A DNA stretch of 64,000 nucleotides from Fuerstiella marisgermanici. Lineage in GTDB: Bacteria > Planctomycetota > Planctomycetia > Planctomycetales > Planctomycetaceae. A program made the translations under genes and the position numbers. The stretch is from assembly GCF_001983935.1 (NCBI RefSeq), contig NZ_CP017641.1, forward strand, positions 8,781,001-8,845,000. Reading direction: 5' to 3'. Shown piece after piece: positions 8,647-18,210 of this stretch (the stretch's first letter is position 1; each line of letters starts with the position of its first letter). Under the pieces are notes generated by a model. It searched no databases. It was not told where the DNA came from and was given only the letters and a program-made list of their open reading frames with translations.

Positions 8647-9225
8647 CTAGTCACTGGTCAGCACCAGCTTTTCATCGGCAGTTACAGTCGATGCCGCCAT
8701 GCTGGGAGTCATATTGAACAATACTCGGCCACCTGTGCCCCAGCGTTTGTCCTGAAAGTGAAATACGGCAGAAGCGTCGCGGATCATAGAAACCGCGTCG
8801 ACATCCTCCATCCCTCCACCCTCAATCGCTTCGAAGGACAGATTTACGCCGCGAAACAGCGTGAGAACTCCGGTGGATCGGTTCTCCACAAGAGCGAACG
8901 TGTCCAGCCAGTCGCATTTTGCCCACCTTAGACCGCGTGGTTTGCCAGACGCGGTCGCGATCGCCAGGCAGTGGTCCTGCAGATCCTGCCGGTTCCGTTC
9001 GAAACTTTGCATCGTTCGTTCCGGGCTGCGCCCCATGCCCGACACTGCATCAAAGATCTTACGTAAAATTGCCACTCGTTTTGCGCTTTGCTGGCTGAGG
9101 GAATGCTGTGAAGTACGACTGGCTGAGCGGGCGACGAATTCAGAACTACGTTTCAACCGAGCCTGCCCAGACTGCCGAATCAGGATAACTGATACGACTC
9201 GAAAACTCTTCCACCCTGAAGACAT
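8647..9225 (-). CDS. Hypothetical protein, possibly exported
   Basis: 192 residues. The N-terminal 55 residues are basic and Ser-rich with a short hydrophobic stretch (VVSVILI), which could be a weak membrane or export segment. The rest (about 95-190) is a mixed hydrophobic/polar sequence that looks like a folded domain. No motif or family is recognised. Its start is only 3 bases from the start of the divergent gene at 9229, so the two would share an extremely short promoter region; the true start may be further in. The opposite-strand ORF here is less protein-like. Confidence 0.5.
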   Translation of the reverse strand: MSSGWKSFRVVSVILIRQSGQARLKRSSEFVARSASRTSQHSLSQQSAKRVAILRKIFDAVSGMGRSPERTMQSFERNRQDLQDHCLAIATASGKPRGLRWAKCDWLDTFALVENRSTGVLTLFRGVNLSFEAIEGGGMEDVDAVSMIRDASAVFHFQDKRWGTGGRVLFNMTPSMAASTVTADEKLVLTSD

Positions 9226-9228
9226 CCG

Positions 9229-9882
9229 ATGAAGAACAACCAGGGAATCCGACTTGCTGCTGTTGCTGTGACTGCCATGGTCTTGCCGCTGAACGCGGCG
9301 GAACCGAATTCAACCGCCACGCATTCAGCACCATTGGTCGATGTGGCTCTGGCACCGGGCGGCGAATTAGTCGGAGTCATTCTGGGCAGTGACGGATTGC
9401 CAATCGCGAATGCATTTGTGCAGGTGCTCCACCAGCGGTCCATTGTAGCGAACGTCAAGACGGATGCTCAGGGTCGTTGCCGAATTCAGGGACTTCGAAG
9501 CGGCGTCCATGTGGTCAGAACGAGCCAGTCGCAGCAAACCTGCCGGTTCTGGACGGCCGAGGCGGCGCCTCCTCGGGCGAAACGAGGGATCGTTCTGGCG
9601 GGCAGTAATTCGGTGATTCGCGGCCAATGCGGCTGCAGTCAGTGCTGTCCTTCCGAATGCACCATCGCTATTCCGTGCGGAGAGGTTGCGTATGGCGAAT
9701 CGACGTGTGGCGAAGGTTGCGACGAAGCCAGCGGATTTGGTGGAGGCGGATTATTGGCCAATACAAGTCGCAGCACCCTGGTTGGCATCGGGCTTTTTGC
9801 CGGAGCAGCAGTGGCTGTTGGCACATCAGTGTCAGACCGAAACTCCGCGTTGCGATCACCGCCGACACCCGCGAGTCCCTAA
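9229..9882 (+). CDS. Exported protein with carboxypeptidase-regulatory-like domain and C-terminal membrane helix
   Basis: 217 residues. Residues 1-23 form a signal peptide ending at about NAAE. Residues 45-100 look like a CarboxypepD_reg beta-sandwich (GVILGSDGLPIANAFVQV followed by TDAQGRCRIQGL), a fold used in secreted planctomycete proteins. A cysteine-rich patch follows (CGCSQCCPSEC, about 133-143), then a Gly-rich hydrophobic segment (about 168-198) that probably anchors the C-terminus. No enzyme activity is indicated. It precedes the large secretin gene by 480 bases on the same strand; a functional link is possible but unproven. Confidence 0.6.
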   Translation: MKNNQGIRLAAVAVTAMVLPLNAAEPNSTATHSAPLVDVALAPGGELVGVILGSDGLPIANAFVQVLHQRSIVANVKTDAQGRCRIQGLRSGVHVVRTSQSQQTCRFWTAEAAPPRAKRGIVLAGSNSVIRGQCGCSQCCPSECTIAIPCGEVAYGESTCGEGCDEASGFGGGGLLANTSRSTLVGIGLFAGAAVAVGTSVSDRNSALRSPPTPASP

Positions 9883-10361
9883 TCTTGCTCGCACGTCTGC
9901 GAAATCCGATCCGGCCCAGTGCCAACGCTTCATGTTTTGCTTGGCGTACGCCTCGCGAAACCTCGGGGCTTCCTTCGCTTCGCTTCGTCCAACCCCGGCC
10001 ACACTTGCCAATTCCGGCCGCACTTGAAGGAACCGTACTCCTGTTTTGGGTGGTGAGTTATTTAGTCCTGCGCCAGATCTGGTTTCAATCAGGGGGTGAC
10101 CAGAGCAGACTCCCCGGTACAAATCTTAAAACCGGCTGAACCAGACTGATTATTACAACCCGTGTAAACCGATAGAACGGAATAATCGGCATACTCGATA
10201 CTCAGAGACAGGCTCGCGCCGCGGCTTTCCTTTGCCTCAGGAAAGCCTTTCTGGTCACCCGGCGGTTGGAAACCGGTGATCAGGGAACTCTGGTTCGAAC
10301 AGATGTGTGTCGATTGGGGGGAGGCGTTTGGGAGCCTGCTTTTTCGTGAAGGATCACCCTG
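9883..10361. other. Gene-free interval upstream of the secretin gene
   Basis: About 480 bases without a convincing gene; overlapping ORFs on both strands look like chance frames. One hairpin stands out: GGCTTTCC-tttgcctca-GGAAAGCC at 10223-10247 followed by TTT, about 115 bases before the secretin start. It may be a terminator for upstream transcription or a leader structure. The secretin's Shine-Dalgarno GAAGGA lies at 10348-10353. Confidence 0.45.
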
Positions 10362-13300
10362 GTGAGACGTCATGGCTTTCTTGCGATTGCCGCTGCTAGT
10401 ATTGCAGCGTGCTGTGCCTGGTTGTTTAGCCACAACCACCAACTGGATGCTTCTGAAGAGCAGCCCGGATCATTTCGCGAAGCCTTCGGTTCGCGCGAAA
10501 GTCACCCGGAGCCCGTCGAAGACAGCAGTGGTATTCGGCTGAACTATTTCGAAGCTCCCTGGGAACGCGTGCTAAACAGCGTTGCCGAACAGGCGGAGTT
10601 AACGCTCGTGATGGATAAAGTTCCTCACGGCCGTTATGCGCGCCGGGATCGGACGAAGTATCAAACCGAATCTGTGATTCGAATTCTTAACAAAGAACTC
10701 GAAGCGCAGGGATTTCGGCTGATCCATCAGGGCAACTTTCTGATCGTGCTCAAGCTCGATCAGGCTCGCACACGCTACGCTCGGCCCGTGTTGAACGAAT
10801 GGCAGGGCGACAGCGCAGGCAATCCGCAAACCGCTGCCGAAAGCTTTCGACAGGGGCGTTCGCCATTTCATCAGACCGGTGCTCGGTCTGAAGAAAACGG
10901 TCCGCGAGTCGCATGGGCTTCTCAGCAAGCCGCCGCCAAGCCTGGTTCAGGTCAGCAAACCGGAGCCGACGGCGTGCCTCAACCACGCGGTCAGCAATTC
11001 GGTACGAAAGTCACGCCTGCTCAACAGGATGCACCGGCCGAACCCCAAGTGGACGAAGGTCCGCCCATTCTAAAAACGATCACCGTTAAAAATGCGAAAG
11101 CAGCTGATGTTGCTCGGTCCATCTATCTTGTCTTTGAATCGCGAGCCGAACTGATCCGCGAAGGATTGCATGGGCTGCCCACGTTTGTGGTGCATGCGTC
11201 TGAAGACGAAGAAGAAGGCACTCCGCCGCTGTTCCGTATTGGCATCGATCAGCCCAACAGCGAACTCGTGCTGGAAGCGACTAAGAACCGCGTCACGCAC
11301 CTCGCAAAGCTTGTCGCCGAAATGGACAAGCCGAAGCAGGACGATGCGGAATCGTTGAAGCTGGTTCAAAGCAAGGGCGTTTCGAACGTCACCGCCAAAG
11401 AACTGAACGAGCAGATTCACCGTATGGTGGCGATGCGAGCTCAGCAGGGTAATCAGCCGCCAGCCGGTCAGGGTGCTGGTGTTCAACCGTCGAGTGACGT
11501 GTCGACCAGCGAAGACGGTTCACTGAATCTTCGCGGCGAAGTTAACGTGCAGGCGATGCAGGACCTTGGCATCCTGATCCTGAAGGGTAACGAAGCTGAT
11601 GTCGAAAAAGTTCAGAAGATCATTCAGCAGCTGGAAGAAATGAGTGTCGGTTCACTGCCCAGCATTCATTTGTTGTCGCTGCAATACGTCAATTCTGAAG
11701 CGATGGCTGAACTGCTGACGACGGTTTACGAACAACTTTCTGAACTGCGTCAACGAGGCAGCAACGATGATCGCAAGGCAGCCGCCTTCATCCCGATCGT
11801 GCAGCCTAACTCCATTCTGATTCTGGCACCGGCGATTGAACGAGAGTCCATTCTGGAACTCGCCAATGAGCTCGATCGCCAGACCGACCCGAATGCGGAA
11901 TTCCGCGTGTTCAGCCTGCGGAATGCCATTGCATCTCAGGTCGCCACCTCTGTTGAGGGGTTCTATGACGAACGCGAAGGTCTGGGCATTCGTGTTCGAG
12001 TTGTGGCCGACGTTCGAACCAACTCAGTGATCGTACAGGGGCGACAAAACGACCTCGACGAAGTGGCGAAGCTGATCGAAAAACTGGATGTCGACGAGCC
12101 CGGTGCTGTTCATCGGGTTGAGGTTGTTCAGCTTAAGAATGCGACCGCTGAAGAGCTTTCAGAAACGATTAACGCCGCCATTCAAGCCGTCACCAACCCG
12201 CCACAGCAAACTGGCGGAGCGGGCGGCGGGTTTGGAGCAGGCAACACGGGAGCTCAGGAACTGCGTGACGGCAAGTCGGTCGCGTTGGAGTTCCTGGCCG
12301 CCAACAATGGTGGACGTGACCTGCTGCGATCGGGCATTCTGGCCGACGTTCGAATCAACCCGGACATTCGGTCGAACACGCTGATCGTGTCGGCACCGGA
12401 AGCCAGCATGCCTCTGTTGATTGCTTTGATCAGTTCACTCGATCAGGAACCAACTGCGGTCGCTGAAATCAAAGTGTTCGCTCTGGAGAACGCAGACGCC
12501 ACTCAGTCTGTCGAACTTCTGACGGCGATGCTGGAGAATCAGAACCAGGAAGACCAGGTCGGAGTTCAGATTGCGGGCACCGAAGGTTCTTCCAGCAGTC
12601 TAATCCCTGTGCAGTTTGTCGCCGATGTTCGCACGAACACTGTGTTGGCAGTTGGCGGAGCGGAAGCACTGGGCGTGGTCGAAGCAATTCTGCTGAGACT
12701 GGATACGACCGAATCGCGACAACGACGCACGACAGTCATTCAACTTCAGAACATACAGGCCAGTAACGTTTCTCTGGCGATCGAGAACTACCTGACTCAG
12801 CAACAAACATTGCGTGACAGTTCGGAAGGACTGGTCAGCAATATTGAACGACTTCGCCAGGAAGTCATTGTCGCTCCGGATGACGACACGAACTCCCTGA
12901 TTGTTGAGGCGTCGCCGGAGTATTTCGATCAGATTGTGGAAATCATCACTCAACTGGATTCGAAGCGACCGCAGGTCTACATCCAGGCGTTGATGGTGGA
13001 AGTGCAACTGGACAACACCGACGAATTCGGTGTGGAACTGGGCTTCCAGGATCCGCTGCTGTTTAGTCGAAGCATTCTTCAATCTGCTGAAAGTCTGGTA
13101 ACGACGAACAACATTACTCAGGCGGCAAACGGTCAGCAGATTCAGGAAACGATCATTCAGTCTCGCAACCCGACACCGGGCTTTAACTTTAACAATACCA
13201 ACAATGCTCTTGGCAACAACAGCGGGACGGGAACTAATCCGGGCAGTGTCGCCACGCAGGGCATCAGCAACTTTTCGCTGGGCCGACAAAATGGCGACCT

Positions 13301-14381
13301 TGGGTTCGGTGGCTTTGTGTTTTCCGCTCAGTCAGACGCTGTCAGTGTGCTGGTGCGAGCGTTGGCCGCACGACGGACGGTGCACGTTCTGAGTCGGCCT
13401 CAGATCCTGGCGACGCATAACAATACCGCTAGTATTGAAGTCGGACAGGAAGTGCCGGTGGTTGATGGCGTCACGACAAACGTGACATCGATCTCGCCGA
13501 ATATTACGCAAAGAAATGTCGGGATCATTTTGGAAGTCACTCCGAGGATTAACACCGACGGTACAATCAGCATGGATGTCTATGCCGAAAAAAGTGCGTT
13601 GGCTCCTGGTGGCGTTCCTGTCTTCACGGACACGACAACCGGCAATGTGATCGAGTCTGTGATTATCGATTCAGCGATCGCTGACACCGTTGTATCTGTT
13701 CCCAACGGACAGACGATCGTGATCGGCGGTATGATTACCAAGAGTGACGAAACGCTGGAACGCAAGGTGCCGTGGCTGGGTGACCTGCCGCTGATTGGTA
13801 GTGCCTTTCGCTACGATGGCACAAACACGGCTCGCACTGAGTTGCTGATCTTCCTGACGCCACGAGTTATCTATGGCGATGCTGATTCCGAACTGGTGAA
13901 GCAGGTGGAAGCCGAACGAATGCACTTCATCGAATCGGAAGCCGAAGAAATCCACGGACCACTGTACAGCGTGCCGGGCAACAATCATGAGTATTTGATT
14001 CCGGATTCCATCCAGCACATGGGCCAGCCGATTCCACAACAGATGGGTGTTCCGATGCAGCACCAAATGAACGCACCTATCCAGGCGGAACCCGTCATGG
14101 AAGTGCCACCCGAAAGCGTCGCAGTTCCGCCACAGACGAAGGCTCAGTTGCCTCAGATTCAGTCGGGCACTTCACCGCAGCGAACTCAGTTGCCGCCGAC
14201 TACGTCAATGCAGGAGGCGAGTCAGAAGCAGATTCAGCAAACCAGCAGCGTAGGGACAAACGATCAGGCACCTTCAACAGTGATTCAGGCAGGATCGGAC
14301 GCCACCGACAGTGGTGATTCGGCAGGTGGCGAAATCAAAAAGACGTCGTGGGTGAAAAGAATGTTAAGGCGCGAAAAGTAG
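10362..14381 (+). CDS. Giant secretin (GspD-like outer-membrane channel protein)
   Basis: 1339 residues, starting at GTG 10362 with GAAGGA about 8 bases upstream. A signal peptide (about 1-27) is followed by an N0/STN-like domain (about 60-150), then a chain of secretin N (NolW-type) repeats starting near residues 236, 333, 435, 515, 585, 703 and 791. The C-terminal secretin channel domain (about 870-1170) contains the VPxxxxx-PWLGDLPLIGxxFR and TELLIFLTPRV hallmarks. A Gln/Pro-rich tail and a basic end follow. It should form a multimeric outer-membrane pore of type II-secretion or type IV-pilus type. GspD usually has about 650-700 residues with N0-N3, so this periplasmic stalk is about twice the usual length. 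No ATPase or pseudopilin gene is nearby. Confidence 0.92.
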   Translation: MRRHGFLAIAAASIAACCAWLFSHNHQLDASEEQPGSFREAFGSRESHPEPVEDSSGIRLNYFEAPWERVLNSVAEQAELTLVMDKVPHGRYARRDRTKYQTESVIRILNKELEAQGFRLIHQGNFLIVLKLDQARTRYARPVLNEWQGDSAGNPQTAAESFRQGRSPFHQTGARSEENGPRVAWASQQAAAKPGSGQQTGADGVPQPRGQQFGTKVTPAQQDAPAEPQVDEGPPILKTITVKNAKAADVARSIYLVFESRAELIREGLHGLPTFVVHASEDEEEGTPPLFRIGIDQPNSELVLEATKNRVTHLAKLVAEMDKPKQDDAESLKLVQSKGVSNVTAKELNEQIHRMVAMRAQQGNQPPAGQGAGVQPSSDVSTSEDGSLNLRGEVNVQAMQDLGILILKGNEADVEKVQKIIQQLEEMSVGSLPSIHLLSLQYVNSEAMAELLTTVYEQLSELRQRGSNDDRKAAAFIPIVQPNSILILAPAIERESILELANELDRQTDPNAEFRVFSLRNAIASQVATSVEGFYDEREGLGIRVRVVADVRTNSVIVQGRQNDLDEVAKLIEKLDVDEPGAVHRVEVVQLKNATAEELSETINAAIQAVTNPPQQTGGAGGGFGAGNTGAQELRDGKSVALEFLAANNGGRDLLRSGILADVRINPDIRSNTLIVSAPEASMPLLIALISSLDQEPTAVAEIKVFALENADATQSVELLTAMLENQNQEDQVGVQIAGTEGSSSSLIPVQFVADVRTNTVLAVGGAEALGVVEAILLRLDTTESRQRRTTVIQLQNIQASNVSLAIENYLTQQQTLRDSSEGLVSNIERLRQEVIVAPDDDTNSLIVEASPEYFDQIVEIITQLDSKRPQVYIQALMVEVQLDNTDEFGVELGFQDPLLFSRSILQSAESLVTTNNITQAANGQQIQETIIQSRNPTPGFNFNNTNNALGNNSGTGTNPGSVATQGISNFSLGRQNGDLGFGGFVFSAQSDAVSVLVRALAARRTVHVLSRPQILATHNNTASIEVGQEVPVVDGVTTNVTSISPNITQRNVGIILEVTPRINTDGTISMDVYAEKSALAPGGVPVFTDTTTGNVIESVIIDSAIADTVVSVPNGQTIVIGGMITKSDETLERKVPWLGDLPLIGSAFRYDGTNTARTELLIFLTPRVIYGDADSELVKQVEAERMHFIESEAEEIHGPLYSVPGNNHEYLIPDSIQHMGQPIPQQMGVPMQHQMNAPIQAEPVMEVPPESVAVPPQTKAQLPQIQSGTSPQRTQLPPTTSMQEASQKQIQQTSSVGTNDQAPSTVIQAGSDATDSGDSAGGEIKKTSWVKRMLRREK

Positions 14382-14407
14382 GTGACTCCCGCCGGGCACG
14401 TTGACCA

Positions 14408-14527
14408 ATCGTTTAACCCGCAGCCGAAGGCGCAGGCGTCTTTGGGAGCGGCATCCATGAAACGTCAACTTGCCGTACAGCATCCCATCCCCGCGACGCC
14501 TGCGCCTTCGGCTGCGGGTTAAACGAT
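14408..14527. repeat. Perfect 33-bp inverted repeat with 54-base centre
   Basis: Arms 14408-14440 and 14495-14527 are exact reverse complements (each contains AACCCGCAGCCGAAGGCGCA or its complement). It sits between the secretin stop and the next lipoprotein start. No ORF lies inside. The length and perfection suggest a REP/MITE-type element; it could also act as a transcription terminator, although no T run follows. Confidence 0.8.
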
Positions 14528-14567
14528 CTTAATGCCTGCTCGTACTTCTGCGACGGAAACTCATACC

Positions 14568-15242
14568 ATGAAAACTTCGTTATCACTGTCTGCCCTTGTG
14601 CTTGTGGTTTCTGTGAGTGGGTGTGCGTCGTCGTCGCTGTTGAAGACGTCAACCAGCATGCTCGCGGCACCGGTGAATGCCGTCACCAATGTCTGGCGTG
14701 ACAAACCGGTCGCAAAGATTCTTTGCCTGTGGGAAGCCGCCGAAGGGCAAGGCTTAGACGAACGCCCCAGTCGCGGTTTCGCGGGCCAGATCATGTTCTT
14801 CACGTACGGAGACGCTTCGCCGATCAAGGTGAATGGCAAAGTTCGGATCTTTGAATACGCTGATTTCGATGCCGATGAAGTCGATCCCACTCCTGTGCAC
14901 AAGTTTACCTTCGACGCCGGAGCGTGGAGTGCTCATCACACGGTGAGTACGGTTGGGCATACGTACAACGTCTTTCTGCCGTACGTTGTCAAAACGAGCG
15001 GTCCTGCTACATGTGGGTTGCGAGTCGAAATCGAAACCGAAGACGGCCGCATTGTGACTTCGCCTTATACTGAGGTAAAACTGTCAACTCGGACATCCCA
15101 AAAAGCGGCATCAGGGTTGACTCGCAACGTCATAAAGAACTCCTCAACCAAACCTGTTTCGCAATCCAATTCTCAAGATTCGCAGCCGCCAACACGAAAA
15201 CTGGAAAGCATGAGCATCCAGCTTCCGAAGAGCGGCAACTAG
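14568..15242 (+). CDS. Putative lipoprotein
   Basis: 224 residues from the ATG at 14568, which opens a clear lipoprotein signal peptide with lipobox VSGC (Cys at about residue 19); the frame is open from 14532. Residues 50-180 form a beta-rich domain with the segments GKVRIFEYADFD and YNVFLPYVVKTSG, ending in a Ser/Thr/Gln-rich tail. I recognise no family. It follows the secretin gene across the 33-bp inverted repeat; envelope-located, function unknown. Confidence 0.65.
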   Translation: MKTSLSLSALVLVVSVSGCASSSLLKTSTSMLAAPVNAVTNVWRDKPVAKILCLWEAAEGQGLDERPSRGFAGQIMFFTYGDASPIKVNGKVRIFEYADFDADEVDPTPVHKFTFDAGAWSAHHTVSTVGHTYNVFLPYVVKTSGPATCGLRVEIETEDGRIVTSPYTEVKLSTRTSQKAASGLTRNVIKNSSTKPVSQSNSQDSQPPTRKLESMSIQLPKSGN

Positions 15243-15254
15243 AGCAATTTACGT

Positions 15255-15345
15255 TTTGTTGTGGCCGGTTCAGGCTCGTGGGAACCGGCCCACGTAGGAC
15301 AGTAACCGATTTCCGCGGCCACAAGTCAGCGTGAAACGCTGTAAC
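15255..15345 (+). repeat. Dispersed structured repeat, copy B
   Basis: The best-preserved copy of the element seen also at 575, 25571 and 40415. A 5' hairpin GGCCGGTTC (15263-15271) pairs with GAACCGGCC (15282-15290). The distal CCGCGGCCACAAGTCAGCG box is followed by hairpin CAGCGT-gaa-ACGCTG (15327-15341). The outer TTGTGGCC and GGCCACAA segments are also complementary. Located between two same-strand genes. Confidence 0.75.
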
Positions 15346-15356
15346 AGAAAAGCATA

Positions 15357-16526
15357 ATGATTGAACTTCAAAATGAGGCTGCTATTGATCGAGTGATGCA
15401 GTTGATGGCCATCCCCGGCAAGAGCTGCGAGGAAGCTCAGGTTTCAGCATGGATTCAGGACACACTGAAAAAAAGTGGCGTGCCGGCGACCGCGATCACA
15501 TCTGATACCGCTCATCGCAGAAGCCCGGCCGGCGGCGAAGTTGGCAACCTGATCGTAAAGCTGAAAGGCACGGTCAAAGCGCCGAGACGTTTACTGATGG
15601 CCCACATGGATACAGTTCCGTTGGCCGTCGGCTGTAAGCCCGTCCGCAAAGGCGACAGCATTCGTCCCGCGTCGCGATCCACTGCTCTAGGTGGCGACGA
15701 TCGGTCCGGCTGTGCGGTATTGCTGACCGCGATTTCAGAGATCCTGCGTCAAAAACTACCGCACCCGCCGCTGACGTTGCTGTTCGCTGTGCAGGAAGAA
15801 ATCGGTCTGCGCGGGTCACGCTTTATTACGGCCAGTAAGCTCGGCAAGCCAGAGCTGTGTTTTAACTGGGACGGGCGAGATCCTGCTGGTTTGATTATCG
15901 CAGCCGTTGGAGCGACCAACCTGACGATTGGCATTGAAGGCATCGCGAGCCACGCGGGCGTACATCCGGAAAATGGAGTGAACGCCGCAGTTGTGGCGTC
16001 GCTGGCGATTGCAGACTTGCAGAAAAACGGTTGGCATGGTCTTGTGCAGCAGGGCCGCAATAAGGGCACCAGCAACGTCGGTGTGGTTGAAGGTGGTGCT
16101 GCGACCAACGTCGTCATGCCGGAACTGAAGGTTGAAGCCGAAGCACGCAGTCATCAACCTGCCTTTCGCAAACGTATCGTAAAGGAGTTCCGAAAAGCGT
16201 TCGAAGCTGCCGTCAAATCAACGACTAACGCGGCAGGTAAACGCAGCAAGCTGACGTTCGAAGAAGACACTCGCTATGAAGCATTCAGCATCAGCGAAAA
16301 GTCTGACTGCGTAACAGTTGCAAAAGAAGCCGTTGCGGCTGCGGGGCTGACGCCGGAAACATGCATCTGCGATGGCGGTCTTGATGCCAACTGGATGTCG
16401 GCTCACGGGTTTCCCACTGTTACGATGGGCTGCGGCCAGCATGACATTCATACCGTCGACGAATCGCTGGACATCCCTGAGTTTCTTGACGCGTGCCGCA
16501 TCGCGACCATGCTGGCATCTGCCTGA
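15357..16526 (+). CDS. M20-family metallopeptidase (PepT-like)
   Basis: 389 residues, no signal peptide, so cytoplasmic. It is a dinuclear-zinc aminoacylase/peptidase fold. The first metal motif MAHMDTVP is at about 81-88, the bridging Asp lies in GGDDRSG (about 113-119), the catalytic Glu pair is in VQEEIG (about 145-150), and a late HDIH metal His is at about 361-364. The insert at about 180-300 is the dimerisation (lid) domain. The pattern resembles tripeptidase T-like proteins, which cleave small peptides, but the substrate is not fixed by sequence. The start follows directly after repeat copy B. Confidence 0.88.
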   Translation: MIELQNEAAIDRVMQLMAIPGKSCEEAQVSAWIQDTLKKSGVPATAITSDTAHRRSPAGGEVGNLIVKLKGTVKAPRRLLMAHMDTVPLAVGCKPVRKGDSIRPASRSTALGGDDRSGCAVLLTAISEILRQKLPHPPLTLLFAVQEEIGLRGSRFITASKLGKPELCFNWDGRDPAGLIIAAVGATNLTIGIEGIASHAGVHPENGVNAAVVASLAIADLQKNGWHGLVQQGRNKGTSNVGVVEGGAATNVVMPELKVEAEARSHQPAFRKRIVKEFRKAFEAAVKSTTNAAGKRSKLTFEEDTRYEAFSISEKSDCVTVAKEAVAAAGLTPETCICDGGLDANWMSAHGFPTVTMGCGQHDIHTVDESLDIPEFLDACRIATMLASA

Positions 16527-16608
16527 TTTTTATTGGCTGGCTTGCCAACAAATCTTCGCTTGAGATGATACCCGTGCCTTCCCACCTACCTGCACAGGAC
16601 ATCCCACC

Positions 16609-18057
16609 ATGCTTCGCCGTCTTTGCCTGCTGATCGCTTTCCTGTACTTCACGATCCCCGTGTCTGCCGACCCGCTGCATGTTGGAATGGCGGAGACTGA
16701 TATCACGCCGCCGATGGGGTTCCCCATTTCCGGGTACTATCACGAACGCCTCGCCGATGGCACGCTGGATCCGTTGAAGGCCAAAGCCGTGGTCTTTCGT
16801 CAAGGCGATCAGTCGGCCGCGTTTGTTGTCGGAGACCTCACCGGTATCGATCGGGATCTCTACGTCGAAGTGCGTCGTCTGGCCGCAAAGGCCACCGGCA
16901 TCCCGGAAGCTCACATCGTTGTCTCCGGCACGCATTCACACACCGCGCCGGACTACACGGCTCATCTGTATCGTTATCTCGCAAAGAAGCCAGCGGATCG
17001 CGACGCGGATGCCTACGCCGCTAAGTTGGTCGGCGGCATGGTTGGTGCCATTGAAGAAGCTTACAAGTCCGCCACGCCGGCCGTTGTTCAAGCGGGATCA
17101 GGGCAACAGGAATTGCCGGTCGCTTTCAACCGCCGATTCGTGATGACGGATGGCAGCGTGAAGACGTGGCAGAAGCTCGACAATCCGAAAGTTGTCAAAG
17201 CCGCCGGGCCGATTGATCCGGAAATCGGGCTGCTGCGAATTCTGTCTGAAGACGGTAACAAAACAGTCGGTGTGGTGAGTAACTTCGCGCTGCATCTGGA
17301 TACGACCGGCGGCACTCGGTGGAGCGGCGATTATCCGTACTACATCGAACAGACGCTGAAGAAAGCGATCGGCGAGGACATTGTTTCCGTGTTCGGGGCT
17401 GGCACCTGCGGAGACATCAATCATTCTGACCCCAGTCGCGCGGAACGCAACAAGACCGACGTGATCGGCAATTCGCTGGGCGATGCGATCGTGAAAGCGT
17501 TACCGGAATTAAAGCCGATTCCGTCTCCAACGCTGCGGGTTCATTCGACCACCGTTCAGCTACCGCTGCAGGAAGTCACAGAGCACGACGTCAAGCGTGC
17601 TCAAAAATTGATCCCGATTGCCAAAGCGGGAGGCAAAGTCGAATTTTTCGATCTGGTGTCAGCTTACAACGCCATCATGCTGGACCAAATGCAAAACACG
17701 CCGTCGCTGGTCACCCCGTCCGACTACTTAAGCTGGGGACTCACGCACGAATGGACGGGCGTCGGCAGCACTCTGCCTGTGGAAGTCACCACGATGGCAA
17801 TCGGCGACGACGCGGCCATCGTGTTTCTGCCGGGCGAAGTGTTTGTGGATCTCGGTCTGGCCATTAAGCGAGCGTCACCGTATCGCACGACGCTGATTAT
17901 TGAGCTTTCTAACTGTGTGGAGACAGCTTACATCCCCACGCGAGCAGCTTATGCCGGCGGCAGTTACGAAGTGACGAATTCCTGTGTTCAACCTGGATCC
18001 GGCGAAATGCTGGTGGAAGCGGCGCTTAGTCTGTTGCGTAAATCAGCGGCTGAGTAG
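16609..18057 (+). CDS. Exported neutral/alkaline ceramidase-like amidase
   Basis: 482 residues with a signal peptide (about 1-20, cleaved near SADP). The body matches the N-terminal catalytic domain of neutral/alkaline non-lysosomal ceramidases: an N-terminal AETDITPP, then the zinc motif GTHSHTAPDY (about 105-114) and a conserved FGAGTCGDINHSDP segment (about 264-277). Ceramidases split the amide of ceramide. Planctomycete members of this family are numerous and their real substrates are unknown, so the activity is inferred. No immunoglobulin-like C-terminal domain is present. It is a single gene with about 80 bases upstream. Confidence 0.85.
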   Translation: MLRRLCLLIAFLYFTIPVSADPLHVGMAETDITPPMGFPISGYYHERLADGTLDPLKAKAVVFRQGDQSAAFVVGDLTGIDRDLYVEVRRLAAKATGIPEAHIVVSGTHSHTAPDYTAHLYRYLAKKPADRDADAYAAKLVGGMVGAIEEAYKSATPAVVQAGSGQQELPVAFNRRFVMTDGSVKTWQKLDNPKVVKAAGPIDPEIGLLRILSEDGNKTVGVVSNFALHLDTTGGTRWSGDYPYYIEQTLKKAIGEDIVSVFGAGTCGDINHSDPSRAERNKTDVIGNSLGDAIVKALPELKPIPSPTLRVHSTTVQLPLQEVTEHDVKRAQKLIPIAKAGGKVEFFDLVSAYNAIMLDQMQNTPSLVTPSDYLSWGLTHEWTGVGSTLPVEVTTMAIGDDAAIVFLPGEVFVDLGLAIKRASPYRTTLIIELSNCVETAYIPTRAAYAGGSYEVTNSCVQPGSGEMLVEAALSLLRKSAAE

Positions 18058-18210
18058 CGTTGTTCGGAACGCGAATTGCGTCGATTCGTCATGATCCACA
18101 TTTTCACGGCGTCTGCCGTTCATTTTCCATAGGCCACGATTAGCGGTGGACTTTGTGAAAGGTATTGTGGAAACTTGTGTTCCCTCCGGTTTTGATCAGG
18201 TGCCCACCTA

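Noticed and set aside
8861..9232. Plus-strand ORF opposite the hypothetical gene at 8647-9225
   Set aside because: Composition is Arg/Cys-rich and it has no ribosome-binding site; the minus-strand frame is more protein-like.
10089..10442. Minus-strand ORF over the secretin start
   Set aside because: It overlaps the secretin signal peptide, has no Shine-Dalgarno and low-quality composition.
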